Shown: positions 11,994-22,021 of the stretch, piece after piece | How positions within the stretch are numbered: position 1 is the stretch's first letter | How the letters are laid out: every line of letters begins with the position of its first letter | From: Heliocidaris tuberculata | Lineage: Eukaryota; Echinodermata; Echinoidea; Camarodonta; Echinometridae | Assembly (NCBI GenBank): GCA_025618425.1 | Contig: CM046847.1 | Coordinates: 7,863,033-7,927,032, forward strand | Direction of reading: 5' to 3' | Length of the DNA stretch: 64,000 bases | The notes under the pieces: model-generated | What the model was told of the DNA's origin: nothing | The model's input: the letters and a program-made list of their open reading frames with translations, nothing else | The model's database searches: none | Program-made: the position numbers and the translations under genes

Positions 11994-12027
<34 letters not shown>

Positions 12028-12309
12028 GGGTGAATGGAGGAGGTCAGAATTAAATGGATCAGTAGGAGAACCTCAATATTTAAAAAAGTCAGGGGATAAA
12101 TATTAAGCATGATTCCACGTATTACAAGTGACATCTGGATGACAGTGTTGGGCTACAACAGTGATAAGACCTCAGGCCCCCCCCCCCTCTCGATAAAAAT
12201 GGTAATAATGATCGGCAGGGAAGGGCTGCCTGGTGAATTCCAGTCGTAAATGTTCATGATCGCAAGACAATAAATAGAAAGGCGTAGGAAAAAATAACGA
12301 AATGAAATA

Positions 12310-12495
12310 GGATGAAAATATGCAGCAGAACTCCCTCTATCGTAAGTGCCCACTGTAAGATATTGAATTTGAAATGGTGGGGGATGTCCGTCAGACGCTC
12401 CCGAATAAATGACCCAATCCCCATTCATTGAGATACGTCAGCTGGAGAGGTATCAGGATGGGATCTAGTAGAAAGTATTCAAAATAAATTTACGT
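12310..12495 (+). repeat. Diverged duplication, copy 2
   Basis: Corresponds to 11755-11940 at an offset of about 555 bp: GCAGAACTCCCTCTATC, GTCAGACGCTCCC and GGAGAGGTATCAGGATGGGATC. Confidence 0.55.
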
Positions 12496-12504
12496 AATGT
12501 ATTC

Positions 12505-12850
12505 TAATAAGTGCCTTTCCCCTTCTGATAAGCGCCCTTTTTTCGCCTTCTGAAAAGTGCACCTTTTCAAATCTGATAACTGCCACCTTATCTCTCTAAT
12601 AACTATCCTTTTCTCCTTCTGATAAGTGCCCCCTTTCGAATCTAAATATTGTCCCGTTTTCTCTCTATTATATGCCCTTTTCTCCTTTGATAAGTGCATG
12701 TTTACTTCTGATAGGTGCCCCTTTTGCCTTCTAATATGTGCCCTTTTCCTCTTCTCATAAGCGCCCCTTTTCACCTATTATAAGCGCTCCTTTCCACCTC
12801 TGATAAGAACCCTTTCCTCTTCTTAATATTGCCCCCTTTTACCTATAAAT
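12505..12850 (+). repeat. Degenerate minisatellite, TTCTGATAAGTGCCCCTTTT-type unit
   Basis: About a dozen imperfect units of roughly 27-30 bp, each a pyrimidine run followed by TGATAAGTGCCC or a variant. The minus strand reads as a lysine/arginine-rich periodic open frame, which I regard as a by-product. Related units recur near 13620-13700 and 22225-22340. Confidence 0.75.
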
Positions 12851-13410
12851 TATTTCCAACTTTTTTTTTGTTGACAAAAAGAGCCATATCTAGCTACAAA
12901 GAATCGGTGCGGTTTTACAGGTACCCATATTACTACAACTACAATGCAAGGCAGCGGAGCTGGAGGCAAAAGGGGCACAATTCTTCTCCCCCCCCCCCCC
13001 CCCCCAGCAAATGATTTCTCATTCCGCTCGCTCGAATGTGCCAATAATTTACACCAAGTGTATTTTCTGAAAATGTCCCCATAACTCACTCGCTACGCTC
13101 GCTAGCTCTTACAGTATAATTATAATGAAATCAAGCAGATCGCATAAAGTATGTATATCGGTGTAATCCTAATGAAAACGACAGGGTTAATGTACAACTT
13201 GAAAGATCATTCGACATTCCCCCAATTAGATTTGCTGTTGTCATTTTCATTATACATGTATATCGCTGTAAATAATGTATAACTCAAGGACTCCAGCAAT
13301 AGAAAAGAAGTCCGAAAATTTTTGCTTGTTCGCTTCGCTTTCTCGCATGAATTATTAGACCATTACACACAACTGAGTATCAGGGAAGTTGAAGTAATGA
13401 CCAGAGCAGC
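12851..13410. other. No gene seen (intron)
   Basis: Holds a C run (about 12990-13007) and short CTCGCTCG-like echoes. Nothing coding. Confidence 0.5.
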
Positions 13411-13530
13411 GTTTCATCAAACCGTCATAAGTACAAGTTCGCCGACATCCCATTGAAACGCGTGTATCAAAATTAACATGCGTTTCAATGGGATGTCGGC
13501 GAACTTGTACTTATGACGGTTTGGTGAAAC
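13411..13530. mobile_element. 120-bp near-perfect palindromic element (foldback MITE)
   Basis: Left arm 13411-13465 and right arm 13476-13530 are reverse complements over 55 bp with about two mismatches, around a 10-bp loop. The arms begin GTTTCATCAAACCGTC. No clear target duplication is visible. Confidence 0.8.
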
Positions 13531-16002
13531 GATTTTCAGAACCACAATAGAAAGGAAGAAGGTGATGCTTGATAATAGGCTAACTATACTAATTAGACTG
13601 TAGGTTGATACCAATGCCACAAAATGGTCCTTTTTTCGCTTTATGTTCACCCTTTGTAGGTGCCCCCTTTTCCCAAATAAGTGCCCTTTTTTGCTGGTGC
13701 CCCAATCCTCACTTTGAAAGACGCTCCGCCGCCCCTGGCCTTGATACTTTGACCCCACATATTAAAAAGAGCCACTGGCTGGCATTAAGTGTTGTTTTGT
13801 GCCCTACGAGTCGCCCCCGTGCTCCATGCTACCCCGCCCACCTCTGAGTGAACTGAACCGGTGAATTCAATTGATAGATACATATACTCAGCAAGACATT
13901 TCAAGTCGTAGGTGGAAAGAAAATGATGAGTGAGACCAAGTTACGGGAAAATATCTGCCCAACACCCATGACTATGAATTGCACAAAAAAGTAGCTAGAT
14001 TAACCAGAATCGTAATAGTGGAGCAGCATATCGTAATAGTCCAAAAATGGGTGGGGGGGCTTTCGCGGGCGCAGCATACTCCATATAGGCAACCAGTGAC
14101 CATTCATTATACACGGATTCTAACATTACCGGTATCAGGAAAGTGTCTTACTTACACTTCCCTGCCGGTATGTACAACGTGACTTCCTCTAATACTGCAC
14201 TTTTCTTACTGATCCAGTCAATTCCCTCGTCCTATTTTTTTTTTTTTTTTTTTTTTTTGGGGGGGGGGCGGTGTGGGTGGGCATTCTATGGCGTTTTGTA
14301 GGCACTTAACTTGTGGTATAGGAATGTCAAAAACAGTGCTTATCTAGGGAATTATGGTGCCCGGAACAAAATATAAAACTGCCCCCGCCGCTCCCTGATT
14401 AAAAAAAAAAAAAAAAAAAAAAAAAACTGATATTAACCTCAAACACTTTGTGGAAATGAATTTGAGGCACTTTACCTTGGATAGCTACAGGAAGTTTTTA
14501 AAAACTTTCAAGATCCTAACGAAACATTTTCTGCGAATGAGCAAAGAGACCAAGCCAAACTTGAATCTTTCTTCATAATAAAATTTTAATTTTGTCATGA
14601 AAATATACCAAACATGGAATCAAATTAACAGACTACCTCGCTGCAGGAATAGGAGGTGAAAATCGCCCCAAAATTGGACTTTCCTATAGTCTTTTCCCTC
14701 TTCCTCCCCCTTTTCTCTTTTTTCTTAAATAGAGTGGAGGGGGGGGGGGGCGAACGTCAATGTGCTCAGCCATTTGCGATGCTTCAAATTCAAGTCAGTG
14801 GCAACTCACTCGTGGTAATGAATGTACCTGATAGGGTCGCTCCCATGTCCTTTACAACATGAACCTGCCGGGGGAGGGGGCATAACTTTTACCAGAAGCC
14901 CGTCCGAAGGTACTTGTTTTTTATGCCGTTATGGGATAGAGGGGTCTGGCTACACGCACAGCGGAATGTTAGTTCTTGGCCAAACCTGCGCACTCTTTGT
15001 CAGAAAATCATGGTTGAAAGGGTCACTCTATGAAATGTCGAAAGGAGTTTTCCTCACCAACCAGCCTAATTTGAAATACATAAAATAAATTACGAAGGGC
15101 GCAGAGAGAGCGTCACCAGAGCGGGCAGTGACTTCTCATTTTCCTTAAATCTCTCTTTGCAAATTTAGAAGATTGAAAATACAAAAGCTCCCTACACAGT
15201 GCGAAGGGACTTCGATATCTTATTTAAAGGGGTAAAGGGGAGGGGCAAGTTGCCCCCTTGAAAATTCTAGAAATAATAGGAACTTTCAGTAAAGTGAGGA
15301 AATTATATCGTTATAGTGAATAATCATCCAGTTAGTCTTTTAAAAGTTTGAATAAGCTATAGTTATGCAGGGGCCGCGAAGCATTTTTGAAAGTAAGGGG
15401 GGGGGGGCTGATTTGATTTCACTCGAATAATGACAATCTCGCACCCTTTTTTCGGGGAATTTATGAAACGTGTCTACTTAAACAAGTGTGTGGGGGAGGG
15501 GCTGCAGCCCCCAGCCCCCCCCCGGTTCCGCGGGCCATGTTATGGAATACACTCCTCCAACACAACTCGCCACTCCTGTGCTCCACTTCATTGCAAGGGA
15601 AGCCCCCAAGGGCCCCCTCCGGGTCCCCCCCCCCCCCCCCCCGTCTTTCTATAACCCCTTCCTCCCACATCTTTCTATAACCCCTTCCTCCCACATCCAT
15701 CCCGGATGTATATTGCATTGTCTTATCCTCGGATTTTCTTTTTAAAGACCCTCTCGTCTGATGACACACATCAGGGATTTCAAAACTATAATTTTTCAGG
15801 GTTGGAGGAGAACCCCCTTCCACATCCACACCTAGGTGTATATAAAGTTTCCTACTATCAGTTTTCTTTCCAAACTAGTAAAATTCGTGCATCGTTTACC
15901 TCTCTTGGGTAATAATAATAAATGACATTGTAAAGCGCAATTAAGTATTCACGGAATACGCTATATAATTGTAACATAATTTTATTATTATTACTATTAT
16001 TA
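13531..16002. other. No gene seen (intron)
   Basis: Contains TGATAAGTGCCCC-like units at 13620-13700, poly-T plus G (14229-14268), poly-A (14401-14426), G or C runs (14735, 15395, 15630) and a perfect 25-26 bp tandem pair (CTTTCTATAACCCCTTCC-type) at 15643-15696. No gene is supported. Confidence 0.5.
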
Positions 16003-17443
16003 TTACCCACGCCGATGAAATCGGCAGGGTTATGTAAAGGGTTCCGTATGTTTGTATGTTTGTTACCCACGCCGATGAAATCGGCAGGGTTATGTAAAGG
16101 GTTCCGTATGTTTGTATGTTTGTTTGTTTGTTTGTTTGTGTACAAGATAACTAGAGAACGGGTGAACGGATTTGCACCAAATTTTCAGGGATTGTTTGGA
16201 TAGTAACAGGAAAGAATCCATTAAATTTTGGTGATGATTGGTCGATCCCAGCAAATTCTGTGAGACTTTCTAGTTTTGACTCTGTAGTATAGTATATGTA
16301 AAGATCACCGTTTCGCACGTATCAGATTTAAGAAGCCGATACCGATATCCCAACAAAGCGCATCGATAGCTTAACACTGGTAATGGCGTCAGCACCATTC
16401 TCAACGAAGAAGAAAAAAATGTTTTTAACTACTGATTTATTAGTCTAGAATATCGTAAAATTGCCCGAGTAGTCCGGTGATTCTAAAAGCAATCCTTATT
16501 TGATCTAGAGACCGGTAAGAAACTTCACAGAAATGGATAGTATTGATAGGAACAGTAAGTTTAGATTTAATTTTTCTCGAGTTTCTCACTTGCAGCAGAA
16601 AATGCTGCGGTAGCCAATATGCAGCTAGACGCCGGATCGGACGGCCCAGCGCGTACATAGCAAACGGCCAAATTTCGAGCATCGGCTCAGATTAGCCGTG
16701 AAGTTTCATTACTTTTGCATTGTGATTGTTGATTTAGAACTCATCCTAGTTAATAATGTGGATTCTCTGGGTCTTTTACTACGGAATATCGAACATCATA
16801 TTTATCAAATCTATCTGGAAAAAAAACTAGGTAGGATTTTTTATTCACTCATTCCGCCCCTTTAAAAAGCAAAAGTAGATCTAGTTCCTTTCCGTGTGCT
16901 CTAGATCGAACGTTGGACTAAATGTTGGCCTAGATTTAATTTCAGACCTATATGAACATACTACCTCATAACACCTGTAAAATTACACTTCGAATGATGC
17001 CTACTGACATTATTTCTCACGGCTAATCCCCCAAATTTCCCGTATCTAGCATACAAGTAGCAACACCAGCACCAACACCGAACGTGAAATGAAAATTTCT
17101 TAATCCCTAGGGTATAGTGTTAGTGAACGGAATTTTGTACATAAAATTAAACACCGGCTGCCAAGCTCGGTTCAGCAGACAACATCTGACAAAAATTAAA
17201 CACCGGCAACCGGAACTACGTCAGAAAATCAGAGGTCAACACCTAACACCGACTGATCTTTTTCTCATTTCATAGTCGGTGTTAGAACATGATTTCGCGG
17301 CAAAATAAACACTAACCACAAACACCAACACCGAGCGTGAAATCACCCAATGTAGATTTCAGTTTTGACCCCATAGTATAATATTGCAACTACTCTGTAG
17401 CACCGCCAAGGCGTGGGTCTGCCGCCTTTGACGGCCCCTCTAG
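16003..17443 (+). mobile_element. Helitron-like or related non-autonomous repeat, element A
   Basis: It starts with two exact 60-bp tandem units (16003-16062, 16063-16122) beginning TACCCACGCC and holding the palindrome GCCGATGAAATCGGC, followed by (TTTG)n. It ends with GGCGTGGGTCTGCCGCC, a short hairpin GCCG...CGGC (17421-17435) and CCCTCTAG (to 17443). ATT repeats flank both sides. A hairpin followed by CTAG is the Helitron 3' signature, but the 5' end does not begin TC, so the class is uncertain. Confidence 0.4.
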
Positions 17444-17619
17444 TTATTAGGTGGTCTGTCGCAATCGACAGATCACCTTTTATATTCGTCCGAATTTTCT
17501 TTATTTTTATTTCCCCCATTTCTTGTCCATTCGAAATCTTCAAAAGTCCACTATCAATTTTCGTCAGTGATGTCATCCCATGAGGACATGTTCCCGTTTA
17601 CATATCAAGGTCAACAGGT

Positions 17620-18650
17620 CATCGTGACGTCATCCAGGCGCCATTTTGTCAAATCACATTATCAATCATATCTTCATAACCAATCATCAAAAATCGTCCA
17701 TATTTACATGACATTAACTTCAGGTCATGGGTCATCAGGTCATGTCGTCAAAAGTCATCCAGAGGTCATGACGCGCGCGTACGCGTGCGTCAAAATTTAA
17801 AACTGCTCAAAATCATCCAAGGATCAAACGAGAGTACGTTTCAGGTCATTTCAAGCATTTCAAAAATTTCCGTCCGTGCGCGTCCGTGCTCGCGTTATGC
17901 GCGTGCGCAGCGCGTACAGAGTGTAAAAACGCCGTTTTTTCGCATGGTTTGTGTTCCTGACACTATTCTTGACAATTTCCAACCATTTACAGGCATTCTC
18001 GACATTCCATAAGGCCACACACGCTCGTCAAACTTTAAAATCTGCGCGCGTCAATGGGCAAAATAGTGTAAAAAGTCGTAAAAACATGCCTCTACAAAAA
18101 TAACTCTAGCCCTTTAAATAGTCCGTTGACCCCCTAATTTTTTTTCATATTTGGGTAGAGGAGGAATCATAGATATAATTTCATGGGTAATTTGAGCCTC
18201 AATTATATTGCAAAGTCATCAAAATGGCGTCTAAACTCAAAATTTCATTTTTTCAAAAATGACGTCATCAAATTTATGCAAATTTGACTATAACTCCTTT
18301 AATATTGGTCATTTTTCGCCCAAATTTGGATATGATGTAGCTGAGACAATTCTCTACAAGATCAGTCCCACGATTTTTCATTTTGACAAAGGCATCATGG
18401 CGTATTTTTGCGATTAAAGGAGGTATGTCAATTTTTCTCATTTTGCGTGTATTCTCTATGGGACATGACTTTTTCTCAAATCTTGATTCTACATTCCCGT
18501 CTTCTTTGAGCAGTATCTCTGTTATTTCTGCTCGATTTTCTCCCAAATTTGAGTATGTTATAGCTGAGACTATAAGCTTTTACAAGTGTGCCCTCCAATT
18601 TTTGATCAGATGTCGGGATCATGCCTATTTTTTAACTACAAAATATGATT
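17620..18650 (+). repeat. 1465-bp-spaced direct repeat, copy 1
   Basis: From GACGTCATCCAGGCGCCATT onward, sequence is repeated at an offset of exactly 1465 bp (19085-20110). The first 500 or so bases look identical by eye; divergence grows after about 18300. Confidence 0.85.
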
Positions 18651-18694
18651 TCAGATACCCGTTTTTCGTCTACGTGTTATGTCTATTGCAAAAC

Positions 18695-18761
18695 TTTTGG
18701 TCTATTGGTAAAGTACTTGCCTCCCATGCCGCCAACCCAGGTTCGAATCCCGGTGGGTCCA
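18695..18761 (+). repeat. tRNA-like cassette (tRNA-Gly-like remnant) with T-run
   Basis: A perfect B-box (GGTTCGAATCC, 18740-18750), a D-arm-like TCTATTGGTAAAGTA and an anticodon-loop-like CTCCCAT (CCC) are followed by a run of T. The 5' acceptor strand does not pair with GGGTCC and the anticodon stem is imperfect, so this is a tRNA-derived piece and not a working tRNA gene. Confidence 0.45.
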
Positions 18762-18779
18762 TTTTTTTTTTCTTCTTTT

Positions 18780-19113
18780 TTCTGCCTTTCATTTTACTAT
18801 CTTTTTCGACTATTATAACATATACCATCACAGACAATGTCATAAACTGCCTAATTTTGCGTGTTATGTCTACTGGAAAGTAGTGTGCAGTAGTTTGTGT
18901 ACAATCTGATTCCCAATCGTTTATTAAAGCTAAGGGGATAATCTCCCACATGTCCTGCAATATCAAATCGTCCAGATCGTTATCACGATTTCTCAAAATC
19001 GGCTCAGTCAATTTTCTTCATATTTTCGTCAGTCATCAGTCCTAATAAGGTCAAGTTCCCACATCTTTTTCAAGGTCATCAGGTTATTGTGACGTCATCC
19101 AGGCGCCATTTTG
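18780..19113 (+). repeat. Direct repeat unit, copy 1 (with 21204-21535)
   Basis: TGCCTTTCATTTTACTATC through GACGTCATCCAGGCGCC recurs at an offset of about 2420 bp with few differences. It links the end of one array unit to the start of the next. Confidence 0.8.
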
Positions 19114-20110
19114 TCAAATCACATTATCAATCATATCTTCATAACCAATCATCAAAAATCGTCCATATTTACATGACATTAACTTCAGGTCATGGGTCAT
19201 CAGGTCATGTCGTCAAAAGTCATCCAGAGGTCATGACGCGCGCGTACGCGTGCGTCAAAATTTAAAACTGCTCAAAATCATCCAAGGATCAAACGAGAGT
19301 ACGTTTCAGGTCATTTCAAGCATTTCAAAAATTTCCGTCCGTGCGCGTCCGTGCTCGCGTTATGCGCGTGCGCAGCGCGTACAGAGTGTAAAAACGCCGT
19401 TTTTTCGCATGGTTTGTGTTCCTGACACTATTCTTGACAATTTCCAACCATTTACAGGCATTCTCGACATTCCATAAGGCCACACACGCTCGTCAAACTT
19501 TAAAATCTGCGCGCGTCAATGGGCAAAATAGTGTAAAAAGTCGTAAAAACATGCCTCTACAAAAATAACTCTAGCCCTTTAAATAGTCCGTTGACCCCCT
19601 AATTTTTTTTCATATTTGGGTAGAGGAGGAATCATAGATATGATTTCATGGGTAATTTGAGACTCAATTATATTGCAAAGTCATCAAAATGGCGTCTAAA
19701 CTCAAAATTTCATTTTTTCAAAAATGACGTCATCAAATTTATGCAAATTTGACTATAACTCCTTTAATATTGGTTATTTTTTGCCCAAATTTGGATATGA
19801 TGTAGCTGAGACAATTCTCTACAAGATCAGTCATCACCATTTTTCATTTTGGCAAAGGTATGATGGCGTATTTTTGCGATGAAATAAGGTATGTCAATTT
19901 TTCACATTTTACGTGTATTGTCTATAGGAGATGACTTTTTCTCAAGTCATGATTGTACATTCCAGTCTTCTTTGAGCCGTATCTCCGTCATTTTTGCTCG
20001 ATTTTCTCCCAAATTTGAGTATGCTATAGCTGAGTCTATGCGCTATCTTAAATGTGCCATCCATTTTTTGATTAGATGTCGGGATCATGCTGAAATTCTC
20101 AATTGAAAGT
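19085..20110 (+). repeat. 1465-bp-spaced direct repeat, copy 2
   Basis: Second copy of 17620-18650. Near identity at its left and drift at its right suggest partial homogenisation or a nested recent duplication. Confidence 0.85.
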
Positions 20111-20172
20111 TGACATTTCATCTATACCAAGGCCGTTTTTCAGCTTTGCATGTAAAGTCTATGGACATATGT

Positions 20173-20245
20173 TTTGGTCTACTGGTGTATGACTCTGCCT
20201 ACGAATCAAACGACCCGGGTTCGATTCTCGATCACGTCGCAATTT
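20173..20245 (+). repeat. Second tRNA-like cassette with T-run
   Basis: It occupies the same place in the second array unit as the cassette at 18695. TTTTGGTCTACTGGTGTA and a B-box-like GGTTCGATTCT (20218-20228) are followed by seven T. It is strongly diverged from the first cassette and its acceptor ends do not pair. Confidence 0.4.
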
Positions 20246-20316
20246 TTTTGCACTCTCTTGTTATGTTTCTTCTTTCATTATTTTCATCTTCCGTGACATT
20301 TCATTCACATTTTAGC

Positions 20317-20845
20317 CCCGGGGGGGGGGGGCACTCGAATTATATTTTGACGGGGGTGTGCCTCACGAATCCCCGAAAAGGGGGTCTAAGGAACTGACTT
20401 CAAGGTGTAAAATACGGGGTCTTGGGAACTATGATCTATTGGGCAGAGTGAAAAACAGGGTCTAGGGAACTACTGTACAAAACTAACCTCGCTTTATCGG
20501 CGGTACACCTTCGCTATCGCAGGATCTCGGGACGGGCCGCGCTGGGGGCCGCGCCCGCGCCGTGTAACGCTAGTAGCTAGCTAGCTGGAGCAGTTTTCAA
20601 GGCTCGCGCGACGAAAGGGCCTAGGGCGCGAGACCAGGCCAGGTCGAGCGACCAATGCCTCCGCCACGCTCCCGGCCGGCCGCATGCGAACGGATATGTT
20701 TCATAACGGGGGTCTTCAGAGCGGGGCTGAGCGGCTCCTGAGCGGAACTGAGTATCTAGAGAACGGAAATCGGGGTCTGAAAAAGGGGGTCATCAAAGCG
20801 GCACGTCCCCGTACCACCAATATACGTGAGTGCCCCCCCCCCGGG
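20317..20845. mobile_element. CCCGGG-ended terminal-inverted-repeat element (529 bp), near-perfect 8-bp target duplication
   Basis: Both ends are CCCGGG with a long G/C run, then CACTC and related inverted sequence (left GGGGCACTCGAATTATATTT, right the reverse complement of ATATACGTGAGTGCCCC). The flanks ATTTTAGC (20309-20316) and ATTTTACC (20846-20853) differ at one base of eight. An 8-bp duplication fits the hAT superfamily. The GC-rich middle (20500-20690) has no open frame of note. Confidence 0.6.
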
Positions 20846-21203
20846 ATTTTACCTTCCAAACATGCAAATTCCTTACCGTTTGGCATACACATACTGTACA
20901 TAAAGCAGCATTTTGGCTGTTATATCTAATGTAAGGCAGTGTACATTTTACACAACGTACATATTGCATAGTTTGGGAGGAACGTGTTTTGAAGCGAATG
21001 ACATGGTGACGGCTAAAGAAAACATGTAGTAGGTCTATATCTTAACTGGACTATATCTCCGTAATAGCTCTCCAATTTTCGCCGAGATTTGGATATGTTG
21101 GAGCTGATCTGATGCAGTTTGTAACAACTGCATTTACCATAGTTTTTTCATTTAGGGGCTATGTAATTGTACCATGTTATGTCATTTAAAAAATTTTTTT
21201 TTT

Positions 21204-21535
21204 TGCCTTTCATTTTACCATCTTCTTCGACTATTATAACATATACCATCACAAACAATGTCATAAACTGCCTAATTTTGCGTGTTATGTCTATTGGAAA
21301 GTAGTGTGCAGTACTTTCTGTACAATCTGATTCCCTATCGTGTATTAAAGCTAAGGGGATGATCCCCAGCATGTCCTGCAATATCAAATCGTCCAGTTCG
21401 TTATCACGATTTCTCAAAATCGGCCGAGTCAATTTTCTTCAAATTTTCGTCAGTCATCAGTCCTAATAAGGTCAAGTTCCCACATCTTTTTCAAGGTCAT
21501 CAGGTTATTGGGACGTCATCCAGGCGCCATTTTGT
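21204..21535 (+). repeat. Direct repeat unit, copy 2
   Basis: Copy of 18780-19113, including GGTCAAGTTCCCACATC and CATCAGGTTATTG. A truncated third array unit follows it to about 21780. Confidence 0.8.
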
Positions 21536-22021
21536 GAAAATCAACTTATGGTCATATGTTCATAACGAAATGTCATTTCTCTTTCATATTTGGCATGGTT
21601 CAGGTCACTGTCATTTCAGTCAAGGTCAATTCGTTAAACGCGCGCGTACGCGTACGTCCGTGCTTGCGCAAAATTTAGAAATGATTCAAATCCTCCCAAA
21701 TTCATTTTGCACACGTTTTATGCCATTTCAAGCACTTTTCATTAAATCGCCCATAAAATTGAACCTGAAGGGGCGCTATGCAACTTCGCTTATCGTTGTT
21801 ATTGTCATTATTGTGGCCATTATGATCATCATTATCAATATCTTCATTGTCATCACTTATATGTCCATCTTATCATCATTGTCGTCAACATTATCATGAT
21901 TATTATCTTGCAGAAATATTATCACATCTGACAAAGCAAATTGCCACTGGGACAGACAGACCACCTCATTCGTCTTCAGTGACGAATTAAATTTCTAGTT
22001 ATTATTATTATTATTATTATT

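Larger units (their letters stand above)
17450..21998 (+). mobile_element. Composite repeat B with Helitron-like 3' end
   Basis: It opens AGGTGGTCTGTC and closes with GACAGACCACCT (21955-21966), then a 7-bp-stem hairpin (ATTCGTC/GACGAAT, 21968-21987) and CTAG (21995-21998) before an ATT array. Hairpin, short spacer and CTAG match Helitron 3' ends. Inside are 1465-bp direct repeats, two tRNA-like cassettes and a nested element. No protein-coding frame of note is present, so any mobility would be non-autonomous. Confidence 0.45.

Noticed and set aside
12490..12774. Lys/Arg-rich periodic minus-strand frame of 94 residues
   Set aside because: It is the reading of a degenerate minisatellite that is non-coding elsewhere in the window.
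15461..15829. 122-residue minus-strand frame rich in Gly
   Set aside because: It passes through G/C runs whose length is unreliable, has no domain, and overlapping frames are open on the other strand.
16003..16130. Tandem repeats resembling a CRISPR array
   Set aside because: Only two direct 60-bp units without spacers, in a eukaryotic genome.
17785..18012. A 75-residue frame repeated identically at 19250-19477
   Set aside because: Identity is explained by the DNA-level duplication; the frame has no domain and no start context, and the third unit does not keep it.
18695..18761. Functional tRNA-Gly(CCC) gene
   Set aside because: The B-box is perfect, but the 5' acceptor strand does not pair with the 3' end and the anticodon stem is imperfect; kept only as a tRNA-like remnant.
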